From NCBI RefSeq assembly GCF_003602275.1, contig NZ_QZVT01000002.1, positions 457,370 through 521,369 on the forward strand: a stretch of DNA of 64,000 bases, read 5' to 3'. The notes under the pieces are model-generated. The model searched no databases. It was not told the DNA's origin and saw nothing but the letters and a program-made list of their open reading frames with translations. Made by a program: the position numbers and the translations under genes. This document shows, in pieces, positions 9,008-20,488 of this stretch; the stretch's first letter is position 1; every line of letters begins with the position of its first letter. This DNA comes from Arthrobacter cheniae (GTDB lineage: Bacteria; Actinomycetota; Actinomycetes; Actinomycetales; Micrococcaceae).

Positions 9008-9912
9008 TAGGCGGACGATCCAGCGACGCGGAGGTCCGGTTGTCCGACGGCGTCCACTCGACGCGACCGTCGCCGTGAGCGGCGCGACCCGATCAGGCGG
9101 CACGCGAGATAGATGGCGAACGAGATCGTCGTGACATAGGGACTGACGGGGATCCGTCCACCCAGCGCCAGCAGGATCCCTCCGACCACCGACGTGCAGG
9201 CGAAGACCACGCTCAGCAGCACCACGAACCCCGGCGCCGAGGTGACCTTCAGTGCCGCCGCGGCCGGCGTGATGAGCAGTGCCAGCACCAGCAGGGCACC
9301 GACCACCTGGATGGACAGCGCCACCGAGACCCCGAGCAGCACCATGAAGAGGATCGAGAGCCCCCGGACAGGAACACCGCGCGCCTCCGCCAGATCGGCG
9401 TCAGCACTCGCGAAGGTGAGCGGACGCCAGATCGCCGCGAGCGCGATCATCACGACGACGGCACATCCGGCGAGAAGGTTCAGCTGCACATCGTCGACCG
9501 AGACGATCTGCCCGGTGAGGAGGCCGAACTTGTTGGCGGCTCGCCCCTCGTAGAGGGCGAGGAAGAGAATCCCCAACCCGAGGCCGAAGGGCATGACGAC
9601 GCCGATGACGGAGTTCCGGTCCCGCGCCCGGATCCCCATGACCCCGAGGACGAGTGCCGCCAGGACAGACCCCACGAGGGACCCGGCCACGACGTTGGCG
9701 CCGATGAGGAGGGCGAAGGCCGCGCCTGCGAAGGAGAGCTCTGCGATGCCATGCACCGCGAAGGCCAGATCCCGCATCATGACGAAGGTCCCGATCAATC
9801 CGCCCAGCAGCCCGAGCACGGCTCCGGCGATCAGCGAGTTCCGTACGAGGGGCAGGAGCTGCGCATAGTTGTCGAACGTGAAGATGGCGCTGAGGATCTC
9901 CTGGAAGTTCAT
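9007..9912 (-). CDS. znuB: Metal (zinc-type) ABC transporter permease
   Basis: This 301-residue integral membrane protein of the ABC-3 family has about eight hydrophobic helices. It starts with an amphipathic stretch, then LIAGAVLGLLGGLIGTFVMM, the typical first helices of ZnuB/MntB permeases. The C-terminal 30 residues are a basic cytoplasmic tail (RRSRRRSRRVDAVG). It lies 3 bases after the ATPase gene, in the order substrate-binding protein, ATPase, permease. Zinc rather than manganese is inferred from the His-rich binding protein of the same operon and the nearby Zur. Confidence 0.9.
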   Translation of the reverse strand: MNFQEILSAIFTFDNYAQLLPLVRNSLIAGAVLGLLGGLIGTFVMMRDLAFAVHGIAELSFAGAAFALLIGANVVAGSLVGSVLAALVLGVMGIRARDRNSVIGVVMPFGLGLGILFLALYEGRAANKFGLLTGQIVSVDDVQLNLLAGCAVVVMIALAAIWRPLTFASADADLAEARGVPVRGLSILFMVLLGVSVALSIQVVGALLVLALLITPAAAALKVTSAPGFVVLLSVVFACTSVVGGILLALGGRIPVSPYVTTISFAIYLACRLIGSRRSRRRSRRVDAVGQPDLRVAGSSA

Positions 9913-9915
9913 GGT

Positions 9916-10755
9916 CTAGGCGCTCTCGTGGTGGTGCGTGGTGTCATCCGGCAATCCCACGACGACGATGCGGCCGTTGCTGTGCAGGACCTCGACCGGA
10001 CTCCTGTACAGGTCCGAGAGCACCTCGCTCGTCATGACGTCCTCCGGGGTCCCGACGCGGAACTCACCGTCGGCCAGGTACAGGACGCGGTCCACGTACT
10101 CGATGACGGGGTTGATCTCGTGGGTCACGAAGACGACGGCGCTGTTCTTCTCATGGCACTGGCGGTTGATGAGCGAGCTCACCGCCTGCTGGTGATGGAG
10201 ATCCAGGGAGAGCAGTGGCTCGTCGCACAGGAGCACGGTGGGATCGGTGGCGAGTGCCTGTGCGGCTCGCAGGCGCTGCTGTTCGCCGCCGGAGAGGAGC
10301 CCGACGGGTGCATCCGCGTAGGACTCGGCGCCGACGTCGCGCAGGAGGCCGTCGACGCGCTCGTTGTAGGCCCTGCTCCGCATCCGCAACCCCCACCGGT
10401 GCCCGTCGACACCAAGACCCACCAGGTCACGCGCCCGAAGGGGTGTCTCGGGCGGAAAGGACTTCTGCTGCGGGATGTAGCCGAGGGTCCTGCTGCCACG
10501 GGCGATGGGCCGGCCGTCGACCCGCGCGGTCCCGGAGTCGAGGGCCTGCAGTCCCAGCAGCACCTTGAGGAAACTCGTCTTCCCCGAACCGTTGGGACCC
10601 AGGACGGCGAAGAACTCTCCGGGCATGATGTCGAGGTCGAGTCCCTTCCACAGCGTGCGCTTCCCGAAGGACAGCGCCGCGCCGCGAAGGCTGATGGCCG
10701 GCTGTCCCCTACCCTCCTGCGGGTAGGGGACCTGCCGGGGCAACGTCGAGGTCAT
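9916..10755 (-). CDS. znuC: Metal (zinc-type) ABC transporter ATP-binding protein
   Basis: This 279-residue ABC ATPase has Walker A GPNGSGKTS near residue 55, the Q-loop in LGYIPQQKSF, the signature [15 protein letters not shown] and Walker B TVLLCDEPLLSLD. The C-terminal 40 residues continue past the nucleotide-binding domain with an acidic/His ending (DDTTHHHESA). It energises the permease encoded 3 bases downstream. The binding-protein gene ends 118 bases upstream, so the three genes are probably one transcript. Confidence 0.92.
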   Translation of the reverse strand: MTSTLPRQVPYPQEGRGQPAISLRGAALSFGKRTLWKGLDLDIMPGEFFAVLGPNGSGKTSFLKVLLGLQALDSGTARVDGRPIARGSRTLGYIPQQKSFPPETPLRARDLVGLGVDGHRWGLRMRSRAYNERVDGLLRDVGAESYADAPVGLLSGGEQQRLRAAQALATDPTVLLCDEPLLSLDLHHQQAVSSLINRQCHEKNSAVVFVTHEINPVIEYVDRVLYLADGEFRVGTPEDVMTSEVLSDLYRSPVEVLHSNGRIVVVGLPDDTTHHHESA

Positions 10756-10873
10756 GCGGAACGGGTTCCAGTCTGTCGTAGTGCGTCGTGGTGCTGCGTC
10801 ATGATGCTGGGTCGTGGTCCTGTGTCGCGGTTCCGGACCGGTCGCCCGGTTCCCGACCGGACCACCGCCGCTC

Positions 10874-11872
10874 TCACTGTTCGAGGGCGGCCTCGATGGT
10901 ATCCGTGTTGGCCGTCATCCAGGAAACAAAGTCCTCGCCGTCGGGAAGTGTCTCGGTGAAGTCGAGCACCGGAAGGCCTGCGCCGTCGGCGGCTGAGCGT
11001 ACCGCTTCCGTCTGCGATCCCGCGGTCTGGTCGTTGTAGGCAAGAAAGGCGAGCGTGTCACCGGTGACGAGGGTCTTCATCTCGTCCAGGGCGGCGACGG
11101 GGACGTCCGTCTCCTCCTCGACTGCCTCGCTGAACTCCTCCGGGGTGACGTTCTCGAGCCCGGCGGCTTCGAGGAGGTAGACGGGTACGGGCTCGGTCAC
11201 GGCGACCTGTCCGCCCGGGCCGTCCGCTGCGAGCGCCGCGAGCCGGTCCTCGAGGGGGGCCAGTTCCGCGATGAACGCGTCGGCGCGTTCCCGGTAGTCC
11301 TCCGCGTTGGCCTCGTCGAGGCGCCCGAGTTCGTCGGCGATGGCGTCGGCCAGGGTTGCCATCGCAGGCAGGCTGTACCAGACGTGTTCGTTCAGCGCTC
11401 CGTGTCCGTGCCCGTCGTCCTCGCCCGAGTGGCCTCCCGCTTCCTCGGCGTGCTCCTCCGTCGGCTCACCCTCGGCGGTTTCCTCGAGACCGGAGAGTTC
11501 GACGGCGTCGAGCACCGTCCCTGCCCCGGTCTCCTCGGCCAGATGCCCGAGGAAGGCGTCGTAGCCGCCCCCGTTCGCGATGACGAGGTCCGCCTCGGAC
11601 ACTGACAGCTTGTCCTGCACCGTGGCCTCGTACGAGTGCGGGTCCTGGCTCAGGCTGTCCACGATGGCTGTGACGTCGACGTCGTCGCCTCCGATGGTCG
11701 CTGCGATGTCCCCGTACACATTGGTGGCCGTGACGATCGAGATCGAACTCCCCCCGGCGGTGGAGCCCGCACCCTCGGCCCGCGCGTCGGTCGCACTACC
11801 AGCACAGGCGGTGAGCCCGAGGGCAGAGACCGCGAGAAGGGCTGTCACGACGGGACGACGGGAAGCGGGCAT
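10874..11872 (-). CDS. znuA: Metal (zinc-type) ABC transporter substrate-binding lipoprotein
   Basis: This 332-residue cluster A-I binding protein has a signal peptide ending in the lipobox LGLTACAGS, so it would be lipid-anchored outside the membrane. It has metal ligand segments DPHSYEAT and LNEHVWYSLP, and between them the acidic/His-rich loop GGHSGEDDGHGHG that marks zinc binders. At the third ligand position it has VTEPVPVYLLEAAG where ZnuA normally has His, so the site may use Glu or differ in geometry. The Asp ligand is likely in AYNDQTAG. A Fur-family palindrome lies about 60 bases upstream. Confidence 0.9.
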   Translation of the reverse strand: MPASRRPVVTALLAVSALGLTACAGSATDARAEGAGSTAGGSSISIVTATNVYGDIAATIGGDDVDVTAIVDSLSQDPHSYEATVQDKLSVSEADLVIANGGGYDAFLGHLAEETGAGTVLDAVELSGLEETAEGEPTEEHAEEAGGHSGEDDGHGHGALNEHVWYSLPAMATLADAIADELGRLDEANAEDYRERADAFIAELAPLEDRLAALAADGPGGQVAVTEPVPVYLLEAAGLENVTPEEFSEAVEEETDVPVAALDEMKTLVTGDTLAFLAYNDQTAGSQTEAVRSAADGAGLPVLDFTETLPDGEDFVSWMTANTDTIEAALEQ

Positions 11873-11900
11873 GAGGACCTCGATCAGACTGTTGAGAATT

Positions 11901-11932
11901 GTTTACGTTAGCGAGACGAGCCTATCGTAAAC
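11901..11932. repeat. 7-bp inverted repeat in the znuA promoter region
   Basis: GTTTACG (11901-11907) and CGTAAAC (11926-11932) are perfect inverted copies 18 bases apart, upstream of znuA. On the minus strand the first-met copy, TTTACG, could also serve as a -35 element. This may be a second operator half-site pair; the function is unproven. Confidence 0.35.
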
Positions 11933-11945
11933 GCGAATCATTCGC
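11933..11945 (-). promoter_or_regulatory. Candidate Zur operator upstream of znuA
   Basis: GCGAATCATTCGC is a perfect 6-1-6 palindrome about 60 bases upstream of the znuA start. Fur-family boxes have this central (A)AT-N-AT(T) symmetry, and actinobacterial Zur boxes are of the form TGAAAATGATTTTCA. Together with the zur-like gene and the Zn importer, it is a good Zur-box candidate. Confidence 0.55.
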
Positions 11946-11966
11946 ATTCAGGTCGCCGGTCGACGA

Positions 11967-13055
11967 TCAGGCGACCGGCGCCTCCGTGCCGTTGACTCCC
12001 TCACCGGTCCTCCTGGCTCCCTGATTCTGCGTCGCGTCCCGGATCTCACCGATGAGCTGTTCGATCACATCCTCGAGGAAGAGGACTCCGCGGGTCGATC
12101 CGTCCGGCCCGAGGACGCGTGCCACGTGCGAGCCGGTCCGCTGCATCACGGCGAGGGCGTCCTCGATCTCCTCGTTCAGTGGCAGGTTGGCGAGCGTCCG
12201 CACCTTGTTCTCCGTGATGGGTTTCCGGTACATCGCCTGCGGCATGGACATGATGTCCTTGAGGTGCATGTATCCGGTGAGGTTGCCGTGCTCGTCCACC
12301 ATGACGAAACGGGAGAACCCGGTGCGCCCCACCGCCCGCTCGAAATCCTCGGGCGTTGCGTCGGCGCGGACCGTCACGAGCTCGCTCAGCGGGATCATCG
12401 TGGTCTCTGCCGTCTGCCCCGAGAACTCGAGTGCGCTCGTGATCAGGCCGGACTCATCGTCCACGAGTCCGCTCTTGGTGGATTCCTCGACGATGGACTG
12501 CACCTCCTCCAGCGTGTAGGTCGAGGACACCTCGTCCTTCGGCTCCACCTTCAGCGCGCGCAGGATGTGGTTCGCGGCCCAGTTCAGCGAGGAGATCACA
12601 GGATGGACGACCCTCGCGATCATCACCAGCGGAGGTGCCAGAAGAAGCGCGGCCTTGTCCGCCACCGAGACGGAGATGTTCTTCGGCACCATCTCGCCGA
12701 ACGTCACGTGCAGGAAGGTGACGAGGAGCAGCGCCAGCGCGAAAGCGACACCGTCCGCCAACCCCTCGGGAACTCCGACGGCCTCGAACGGAACCACGAA
12801 CAGGTGATGGATGGCGGGCTCGGCCACCTGCAGGATCAGGAGCGAGCAGACCGTGATGCCCAGCTGTGAGCAGGCGAGCATGAGGGACACGTGCTCCATC
12901 GCCCAGATCGTGGTCCGGGCGCGCTTGGAACCCGCGTCAGCCAGGGGTTCTATCTGGCTCCGGCGCGCGGACATCACGGCGAACTCGGAAGCGACGAAGA
13001 AGGCATTGCCCATCAGCAGGATGACGAGCCAGGCTATTCCTGCCCAATCACTCAT
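11967..13055 (-). CDS. CNNM/HlyC-type membrane protein with CBS pair (second of two)
   Basis: This 362-residue protein begins with a CNNM (DUF21) membrane domain of about three to four helices (AWLVILLMGNAFFVASEFAV at the start), then a CBS pair from about residue 195 to 320. The C-terminal CorC_HlyC domain seen in longer relatives is absent or reduced. The family is linked to magnesium or other cation extrusion. The start overlaps the end of its longer paralogue by 4 bases, so the two are translationally coupled and may form a heteromeric pair. Mycobacteria have the same pair beside guaB1, as here. Confidence 0.88.
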   Translation of the reverse strand: MSDWAGIAWLVILLMGNAFFVASEFAVMSARRSQIEPLADAGSKRARTTIWAMEHVSLMLACSQLGITVCSLLILQVAEPAIHHLFVVPFEAVGVPEGLADGVAFALALLLVTFLHVTFGEMVPKNISVSVADKAALLLAPPLVMIARVVHPVISSLNWAANHILRALKVEPKDEVSSTYTLEEVQSIVEESTKSGLVDDESGLITSALEFSGQTAETTMIPLSELVTVRADATPEDFERAVGRTGFSRFVMVDEHGNLTGYMHLKDIMSMPQAMYRKPITENKVRTLANLPLNEEIEDALAVMQRTGSHVARVLGPDGSTRGVLFLEDVIEQLIGEIRDATQNQGARRTGEGVNGTEAPVA

Positions 13056-14488
13056 CGGTCGTCCTTCCCTACTGCGGTACTGCCCGCGAAAGCCGGCCGG
13101 CCGGCGCGCTGCGGGCGGGATCCCTGGGCCACCGACTGGTGCTCAGGTACGACGGCGCCATCGGGAAGGCTGTCCCCGCCGTCCGCGCGACCCGTCGGTG
13201 CGGGGCGGAAGTGGAGGCGGTCGATCCGGCGTCCGTCCATACGCTCCACCGTCAGCGTTCCCGCCGGGACCTCGACGACGTCACCGGGTTCCGCGACGCG
13301 ACCCAGCTCCGCCAGCATGAAGCCGGCGACGGTCTCGTAGCCCGCCTCGTCCGGAACCACGAGGCCCGGGATCTGCACCGTGACCTCGTCCGGTCGCATG
13401 AGACCGGGGAAGTACCAGTCCCCCGCCGCGCTCTGCAGCACGCCGGGCTTGAGCTTGTCGTGCTCGTCCTTGACCTCGCCGACGATCTCCTCGACCAGGT
13501 CCTCGAGCGTGGCGACACCGGCAGTGCCTCCGTACTCGTCCAGCACGACGGCGAGTTGCAGGTTGGCTTCGCGGAGCTCGCTGAGGAGGGAGTCGAGGTG
13601 GACGGTCTCGGGCACGCGCAGGACGTCGGTCATGATCGTCCCGGCAGGAAGCTCCGCCCGCTTGTGGCGTGGCACGGCGACGGCTTTCTTGACGTGGACC
13701 ACGCCGCGAATATCGTCCGCGGAGTCGCCGATGAGCGGGAACCGCGAGTAGCCGGTGCGACGGGCGGCTTCCACCACGTCGGCGACCGTCTGGTCCGAAT
13801 CGATGACCTCCATCCGGATGCGCGGCGTCATGACGTCCGCTGCGGTCCGCTCGGAGAAACTGAAGGTCCGCGCGAGGAACGTGGCCGTGGCCTGGTCGAG
13901 CGTGCCCATCTCAGCGGACCGGCGCACGAGCGATGACAGCTCGGACGGCGTGCGGGCTCCCGAGATCTCCTCCTTGGCCTCCAGGCCGAAGATGTTCAGG
14001 ATGCGGTTCGAGAAGCCGTTGAGCACGATGATGGCCGGCTTGAACACGGCTGTGAAGACGAGCTGCGGACGGGCCAGAGCCCTACCCACCCTGAAGGGCA
14101 GCGCGATGGAGAGGTTCTTGGGTACGAGCTCGCCGATGAGCATCGACAGGAGGGTCGCCAGGGCCATCGCGATGACGATGGACGACGAGGCCACCAGTGC
14201 CTCGGACAGCCCGAGGGAGGTCAATGGCGCCTCGAGCAGGTGCCCGACGGAAGGCTCCATGACGTAACCGGTGAGCAGCGTCGTGATCGTGATGCCCAAC
14301 TGGCAGCTCGAGAGCTGGGTGGACAGGGACTTCAGGCAGCGCAGCAGCGGTTCCGCCCTGGTGTCCCCGTCGTCGACCGCACGCTGGACGTAGGTCTGGT
14401 CGAGCGCTACGAGGGCGAACTCGACGGCCACGAAGAATCCCGTCCCCAGGACGAGGAGCAGGCCGGCGGCCAGGTAGATCCATTCCAC
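13052..14488 (-). CDS. CNNM/HlyC-type membrane protein with CBS pair and CorC domain (first of two)
   Basis: This 478-residue protein has an N-terminal DUF21/CNNM transmembrane region (ATG giving MEWIYLAAGLLLVLGTGFFV), a CBS pair around residues 210-335 and a C-terminal CorC_HlyC domain near residues 350-430, followed by a disordered tail. These proteins are thought to move or sense Mg2+ or other divalent ions; the older name hemolysin is misleading. It is the upstream partner of the shorter paralogue with a 4-base ATGA overlap. The guaB1 gene lies 286 bases upstream on the same strand; I see no gene in that gap. Confidence 0.9.
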   Translation of the reverse strand: MEWIYLAAGLLLVLGTGFFVAVEFALVALDQTYVQRAVDDGDTRAEPLLRCLKSLSTQLSSCQLGITITTLLTGYVMEPSVGHLLEAPLTSLGLSEALVASSSIVIAMALATLLSMLIGELVPKNLSIALPFRVGRALARPQLVFTAVFKPAIIVLNGFSNRILNIFGLEAKEEISGARTPSELSSLVRRSAEMGTLDQATATFLARTFSFSERTAADVMTPRIRMEVIDSDQTVADVVEAARRTGYSRFPLIGDSADDIRGVVHVKKAVAVPRHKRAELPAGTIMTDVLRVPETVHLDSLLSELREANLQLAVVLDEYGGTAGVATLEDLVEEIVGEVKDEHDKLKPGVLQSAAGDWYFPGLMRPDEVTVQIPGLVVPDEAGYETVAGFMLAELGRVAEPGDVVEVPAGTLTVERMDGRRIDRLHFRPAPTGRADGGDSLPDGAVVPEHQSVAQGSRPQRAGRPAFAGSTAVGKDDR

Positions 14489-14774
14489 CGCTACATCCCC
14501 TCCGTCGAGGAGCGGGACGGCGATGGTCCGCGTCTGAGGGGGTCCGCGGCGTCGGCCGGGAGGGCGGCCGCATCCTGGTCGGAGCCGGCGTCGGCCGGGT
14601 GTCCCGCATCGGATTCGCGTAGCGGATGGGCAAGAGTGGAGGATACGCCGGCGTCGAGCCGGCCCCTAGAAGGACTGTCCATAAGGAGACCAGTTTACCG
14701 GGTGGCGCGTCATCCGCGACACGATCTTCGGCCGGTTACTCCGACAGCGCACCGGGCTCAGGCCCGAACCGCTC

Positions 14775-16400
<1,626 letters not shown>

Positions 16401-16462
16401 TTAACGCCTGTCCTGCCGACCGCACCGCGCTCAGGGCAACTTACGGAAGAGGCGTATACCAA

Positions 16463-19400
16463 GTGCCAGAACAAACCAGCCACCGTCTACCTGAAGAATT
16501 CGGCGGGAACGAGTGGCTTGTTGACGAACTCTACGAGCAGTTCCAGAAGGACCGCCACTCCGTCGACAAGAAGTGGTGGGACCTGTTCGATGCGTTCGAT
16601 GCGGAGAATGCTCCGACGGAAAACGGCCGGCGCTCGGCAGACAGGCCCGCAGATCCCGCATCAGCCCCCGCGTCCACGACTCCTACCGGACCCGCAGCAA
16701 GCGGTCCCACGCCTTCCACGCCTGTCGCCGCGCACCCTCCGACGAAGGAACTCCCCGTCGTGAAGACCGAGGCCCCGGCTCCCAAGGCGTCCGGCGAGAG
16801 CCCTGCCAGCACGCAGGAGAGCGGCAAGCCCCCTGTTGCGAACGAGCCGGCTAAGAAGCCGGAGACCTCGCGCGAGGAGAAGCCCGCCGGAAAGCCCATC
16901 CCGGCGCAGCTCCCGGCCTCGGACCGCAACGCCGAGATGGAGGAGAACAAGGTCAGCGTGCTCCGCGGGCCTGCCAAAGCGATCGCCACCAACATGGAGG
17001 CGAGCCTCAGCGTCCCGACCGCGACCAGCGTGCGGGCCATCCCCGCGAAGCTGCTGATCGACAACCGTGTGGTCATCAACAGCAACCTCGCCCGTGCCCG
17101 CGGCGGCAAGGTCTCCTTCACCCACCTCATCGGCTACGCCATCATCCGCGCGCTGGCCCAGTTCCCCTCGCAGAACGTCTACTACGAGGTCATCGACGGG
17201 AAGCCCTCGGCGGTGCAGCCCGCCCACGTGAACTTCGGACTCGCGATCGACATGCCGAAGCCCGACGGCACGCGCTCCCTCGTGGTACCCAACATCAAGA
17301 AGGCCGAGACCATGAACTTCTCGGAGTTCTGGCATGCCTACGAGGACCTCGTGAAGAAGGCCCGCGCGGGCAAGCTCGGCGCGGACGACTACGCCGGCAC
17401 CACGGTGTCCCTGACCAACCCGGGCGGCATCGGTACGGTCCACTCCGTTCCCCGCCTCTCCAAGGGCCAGGCCTGCATCATCGGCGCCGGTGCCCTCGAG
17501 TACCCCGCCGAGTTCCAGGGCTCGAGCGAGAAGATCCTCGCGAAGCACGCGATCAGCAAGACGATCACGCTGACGTCGACCTACGACCACCGCGTCATCC
17601 AGGGTGCAGGCAGCGGCGAGTTCCTGCGCATCATCCACCAGCTGCTGCTGGGCGAGCAGGGCTTCTACGACGAGATCTTCGAGTCGCTGCGCATCCCCTA
17701 CGAGCCCGTGCGCTGGAGCGCCGACATCCAGGTCGACCCGATGGACCAGATCAACAAGGTCGCCCGGATCCAGCAGCTCATCCATGCCTACCGCGTCCGC
17801 GGCCACCTCATGGCGGACACGAACCCGCTGGAGTACGTCCAGCGCAAGCACGCCGACCTCGACATCCGGACCCACGGGCTCACCCTGTGGGATCTCGACC
17901 GCGAGTGGCCCACCGGCGGTTTCGGCGGCCAGCCGATGCTCAAGTTCCGCGACATGCTCGGCGTCCTGCGTGATGCCTACTGCCGCACCACCGGCATCGA
18001 ATACATGCACCTGCAGGACCCCGTCGAGCGGCAGTGGTTCCAGGACGAGCTCGAGCACCCCTACTCGAAGCCGAGCCGTGAGGAGCAGTTGCGCATCCTG
18101 CACAAGCTCAACTCGGCGGAGGCCTTCGAGACGTTCCTGCAGACGAAGTTCGTCGGGCAGAAGCGATTCTCCCTCGAAGGTGGCGAGTCGCTGATCCCGC
18201 TGCTCGACGCCGTGATCTCGGGTGCTGCCGACGACGGCCTCGACGAGGTCGCGATCGGCATGGCCCACCGTGGCCGCCTGAACGTCCTGACGAACATCGC
18301 CGGCAAGACCTACGCACAGGTCTTCCGCGAGTTCGAGGGCACGCAGGATCCGCGCTCCGTGCAGGGCTCGGGAGACGTCAAGTACCACCTGGGCACCGAG
18401 GGCACCTTCACCTCCGACGCCGGGAACCAGACGAAGGTCTATCTCGCTGCCAACCCGTCGCACCTCGAGGCCGTCGACCCCGTCCTGGAGGGCATCGTCC
18501 GCGCCAAGCAGGACCTCCTCGACCAGGGCGACAGCTTCCCCGTCCTTCCGATCCTCATCCACGGAGATGCGGCGTTCGCCGGCCAGGGCGTGGTTGCGGA
18601 GACGCTGAACCTGTCGCAGCTCCGTGGCTACCGCACGGGCGGTACCATCCACGTGATCGTGAACAACCAGGTGGGCTTCACCACCAGCCCGACGTCGTCG
18701 CGCTCCTCCGTGTACTCGACGGACGTCGCGAAGATGGTTCAGGCGCCGGTCTTCCACGTGAACGGCGACGATCCCGAGGCCGTGGTCCGGGTGGCCCAGA
18801 TGGCCTACCAGTTCCGGCAGCGGTTCAAGAAGGACGTCGTCATCGACATGGTCTGCTACCGCCGTCGCGGGCACAACGAGGGCGATGACCCCTCGATGAC
18901 GCAGCCGATGATGTACAATCTCATCGAGGCCAAGCGCTCGGTCCGCAAGCTGTACACCGAGGCCCTGATCGGCCGCGGTGACATCACCCAGGAGGAAGCC
19001 GAGCAGGCACTGCGCGACTACCAGGAGCGCCTGGAGCGGGTGTTCGCGGAGACGCACGCCGCGCAGACATCTCCCATCCCGATCATCACCAAGGACCCGC
19101 AGGCGGTGTCGGACCTCGAGCGTCCCCTCGCGCAGCAGGCCGACGCCGGCGAGACCGGTGCACGTCGAACCGCCATCAGTGCGGAGACCCTCGCTCACAT
19201 CGGCGCCGCCCACACCTCGATACCGGACGGCTTCACGGTCCACCCCAAGCTCAAGGCCCTGCTCGACAAGCGTGAGCAGATGTCGCGGGAGGGCGGCATC
19301 GACTGGGGCTTCGGCGAGATCGCGGCCTTCGGTTCGCTGCTCATGGAGGGTGTCCCCGTGCGGCTGGCAGGCCAGGACTCGCGCCGCGGTACGTTCGTGC

Positions 19401-20320
19401 AGCGGCATGCGGTCTTCCACGACCGCGCCACCGGCCGTGAATGGCTGCCGCTCGACGGCCTCGCCAAGGACCAGGCGAAGTTTTGGGTCTGGGACTCGTT
19501 GCTCAGTGAGTATGCAGCGATGGGCTTCGAATACGGCTACTCGGTGGAGCGGCCCGACGCGCTCGTCATCTGGGAGGCGCAGTTCGGGGACTTCGTCAAC
19601 GGCGCCCAGACGATCATCGACGAGTTCATCAGTTCCGCGGAGCAGAAGTGGGGACAGCGTTCCTCCCTCGTGCTGATGCTCCCCCATGGCTACGAAGGGC
19701 AGGGACCGGACCATTCGTCGGCGCGGATCGAGCGCTTCCTGCAGATGTGCGCCGAGCAGAACATGGTCGTCGCGAATCCCAGCAGCGCGGCCTCGCACTT
19801 CCACCTGCTGCGTCGACACGCGTACAACCGCCCGCGGAAGCCCCTCGTGATCTTCACGCCGAAGCAGCTGCTGCGCCTCAAGGGAGCAGCGAGTTCAGTG
19901 GAGGACTTCACCCAGGGTTCGTTCCGCCCTGTCATCCCGGACACGCTCGAGACGCCGGGCAACGACGTCGAACGCTTGATCCTGGTGTCGGGGCGCCTCT
20001 ACTACGATCTGCTGGCCTCGCGCCAGAAGCTCGACGACGGCAAGACGGCCATCGTCCGCGTGGAGCAGCTCTACCCGCTTCCCCTCGACGAGATCAGGGC
20101 GGCTCTCGCGACCTACCCCGGTGCGGAGATCGTCTGGGCGCAGGACGAGCCGGCGAACCAGGGACCGTGGCCGTTCATCGGACTCAACCTCCCGCAGCAG
20201 CTCGACAGGCCGGTGCGTCTGGCAAGCCGGCCGGCGTCGGCCTCCACCGCAACAGGCTCGGGGAAGAATCATGCGATCGAGCAGGAACTCCTCATCAAGA
20301 GGGCGTTCGGCCGGCAATAG
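16463..20320 (+). CDS. kgd: Multifunctional 2-oxoglutarate metabolism enzyme Kgd (E1/E2-like)
   Basis: This 1285-residue enzyme is the fused actinobacterial form of 2-oxoglutarate dehydrogenase. An N-terminal helix (PEEFGGNEWLVDELYEQF) is followed by a Pro/Ala/Thr-rich linker to about residue 150, an E2-like acyltransferase domain with the catalytic TYDHRVIQGA motif, then the ThDP-dependent E1 domain with GMAHRGRLNVL and GHNEGDDPSMTQP. It feeds the TCA cycle by making succinyl-CoA with a separate E2/E3, or acts as a decarboxylase or carboligase. The GTG at 16463 is chosen because GGAAGAGG lies 10 bases upstream. A hairpin follows the stop. Confidence 0.96.
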   Translation: MPEQTSHRLPEEFGGNEWLVDELYEQFQKDRHSVDKKWWDLFDAFDAENAPTENGRRSADRPADPASAPASTTPTGPAASGPTPSTPVAAHPPTKELPVVKTEAPAPKASGESPASTQESGKPPVANEPAKKPETSREEKPAGKPIPAQLPASDRNAEMEENKVSVLRGPAKAIATNMEASLSVPTATSVRAIPAKLLIDNRVVINSNLARARGGKVSFTHLIGYAIIRALAQFPSQNVYYEVIDGKPSAVQPAHVNFGLAIDMPKPDGTRSLVVPNIKKAETMNFSEFWHAYEDLVKKARAGKLGADDYAGTTVSLTNPGGIGTVHSVPRLSKGQACIIGAGALEYPAEFQGSSEKILAKHAISKTITLTSTYDHRVIQGAGSGEFLRIIHQLLLGEQGFYDEIFESLRIPYEPVRWSADIQVDPMDQINKVARIQQLIHAYRVRGHLMADTNPLEYVQRKHADLDIRTHGLTLWDLDREWPTGGFGGQPMLKFRDMLGVLRDAYCRTTGIEYMHLQDPVERQWFQDELEHPYSKPSREEQLRILHKLNSAEAFETFLQTKFVGQKRFSLEGGESLIPLLDAVISGAADDGLDEVAIGMAHRGRLNVLTNIAGKTYAQVFREFEGTQDPRSVQGSGDVKYHLGTEGTFTSDAGNQTKVYLAANPSHLEAVDPVLEGIVRAKQDLLDQGDSFPVLPILIHGDAAFAGQGVVAETLNLSQLRGYRTGGTIHVIVNNQVGFTTSPTSSRSSVYSTDVAKMVQAPVFHVNGDDPEAVVRVAQMAYQFRQRFKKDVVIDMVCYRRRGHNEGDDPSMTQPMMYNLIEAKRSVRKLYTEALIGRGDITQEEAEQALRDYQERLERVFAETHAAQTSPIPIITKDPQAVSDLERPLAQQADAGETGARRTAISAETLAHIGAAHTSIPDGFTVHPKLKALLDKREQMSREGGIDWGFGEIAAFGSLLMEGVPVRLAGQDSRRGTFVQRHAVFHDRATGREWLPLDGLAKDQAKFWVWDSLLSEYAAMGFEYGYSVERPDALVIWEAQFGDFVNGAQTIIDEFISSAEQKWGQRSSLVLMLPHGYEGQGPDHSSARIERFLQMCAEQNMVVANPSSAASHFHLLRRHAYNRPRKPLVIFTPKQLLRLKGAASSVEDFTQGSFRPVIPDTLETPGNDVERLILVSGRLYYDLLASRQKLDDGKTAIVRVEQLYPLPLDEIRAALATYPGAEIVWAQDEPANQGPWPFIGLNLPQQLDRPVRLASRPASASTATGSGKNHAIEQELLIKRAFGRQ

Positions 20321-20338
20321 AAAGCCATCAGTATGATG

Positions 20339-20365
20339 TCAGGTGGGGTCGAGCGCCCCACCTGA
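20339..20365 (+). terminator. Hairpin downstream of kgd
   Basis: TCAGGTGGGG (20339-20348) and CCCCACCTGA (20356-20365) form a perfect 10-bp stem with a 7-base loop, followed by TGTCTTT. It is a probable terminator for kgd, 19 bases after the stop. Confidence 0.65.
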
Positions 20366-20488
20366 TGTCTTTAAGGCCCGTCGAGGTTCGGTCCGAGCCC
20401 CTATGCGGCCGGAACGGCCCGGTGTCCGAGCCCGACAAGCACCGCATCCGATCACCAGTACATCGACGACCAGCACACCGAGGGACCA

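Noticed and set aside
16661..19819. A 1052-codon open frame on the minus strand inside kgd
   Set aside because: Lies opposite a certain gene; such frames are common in high-GC DNA and the sequence shows no domain.
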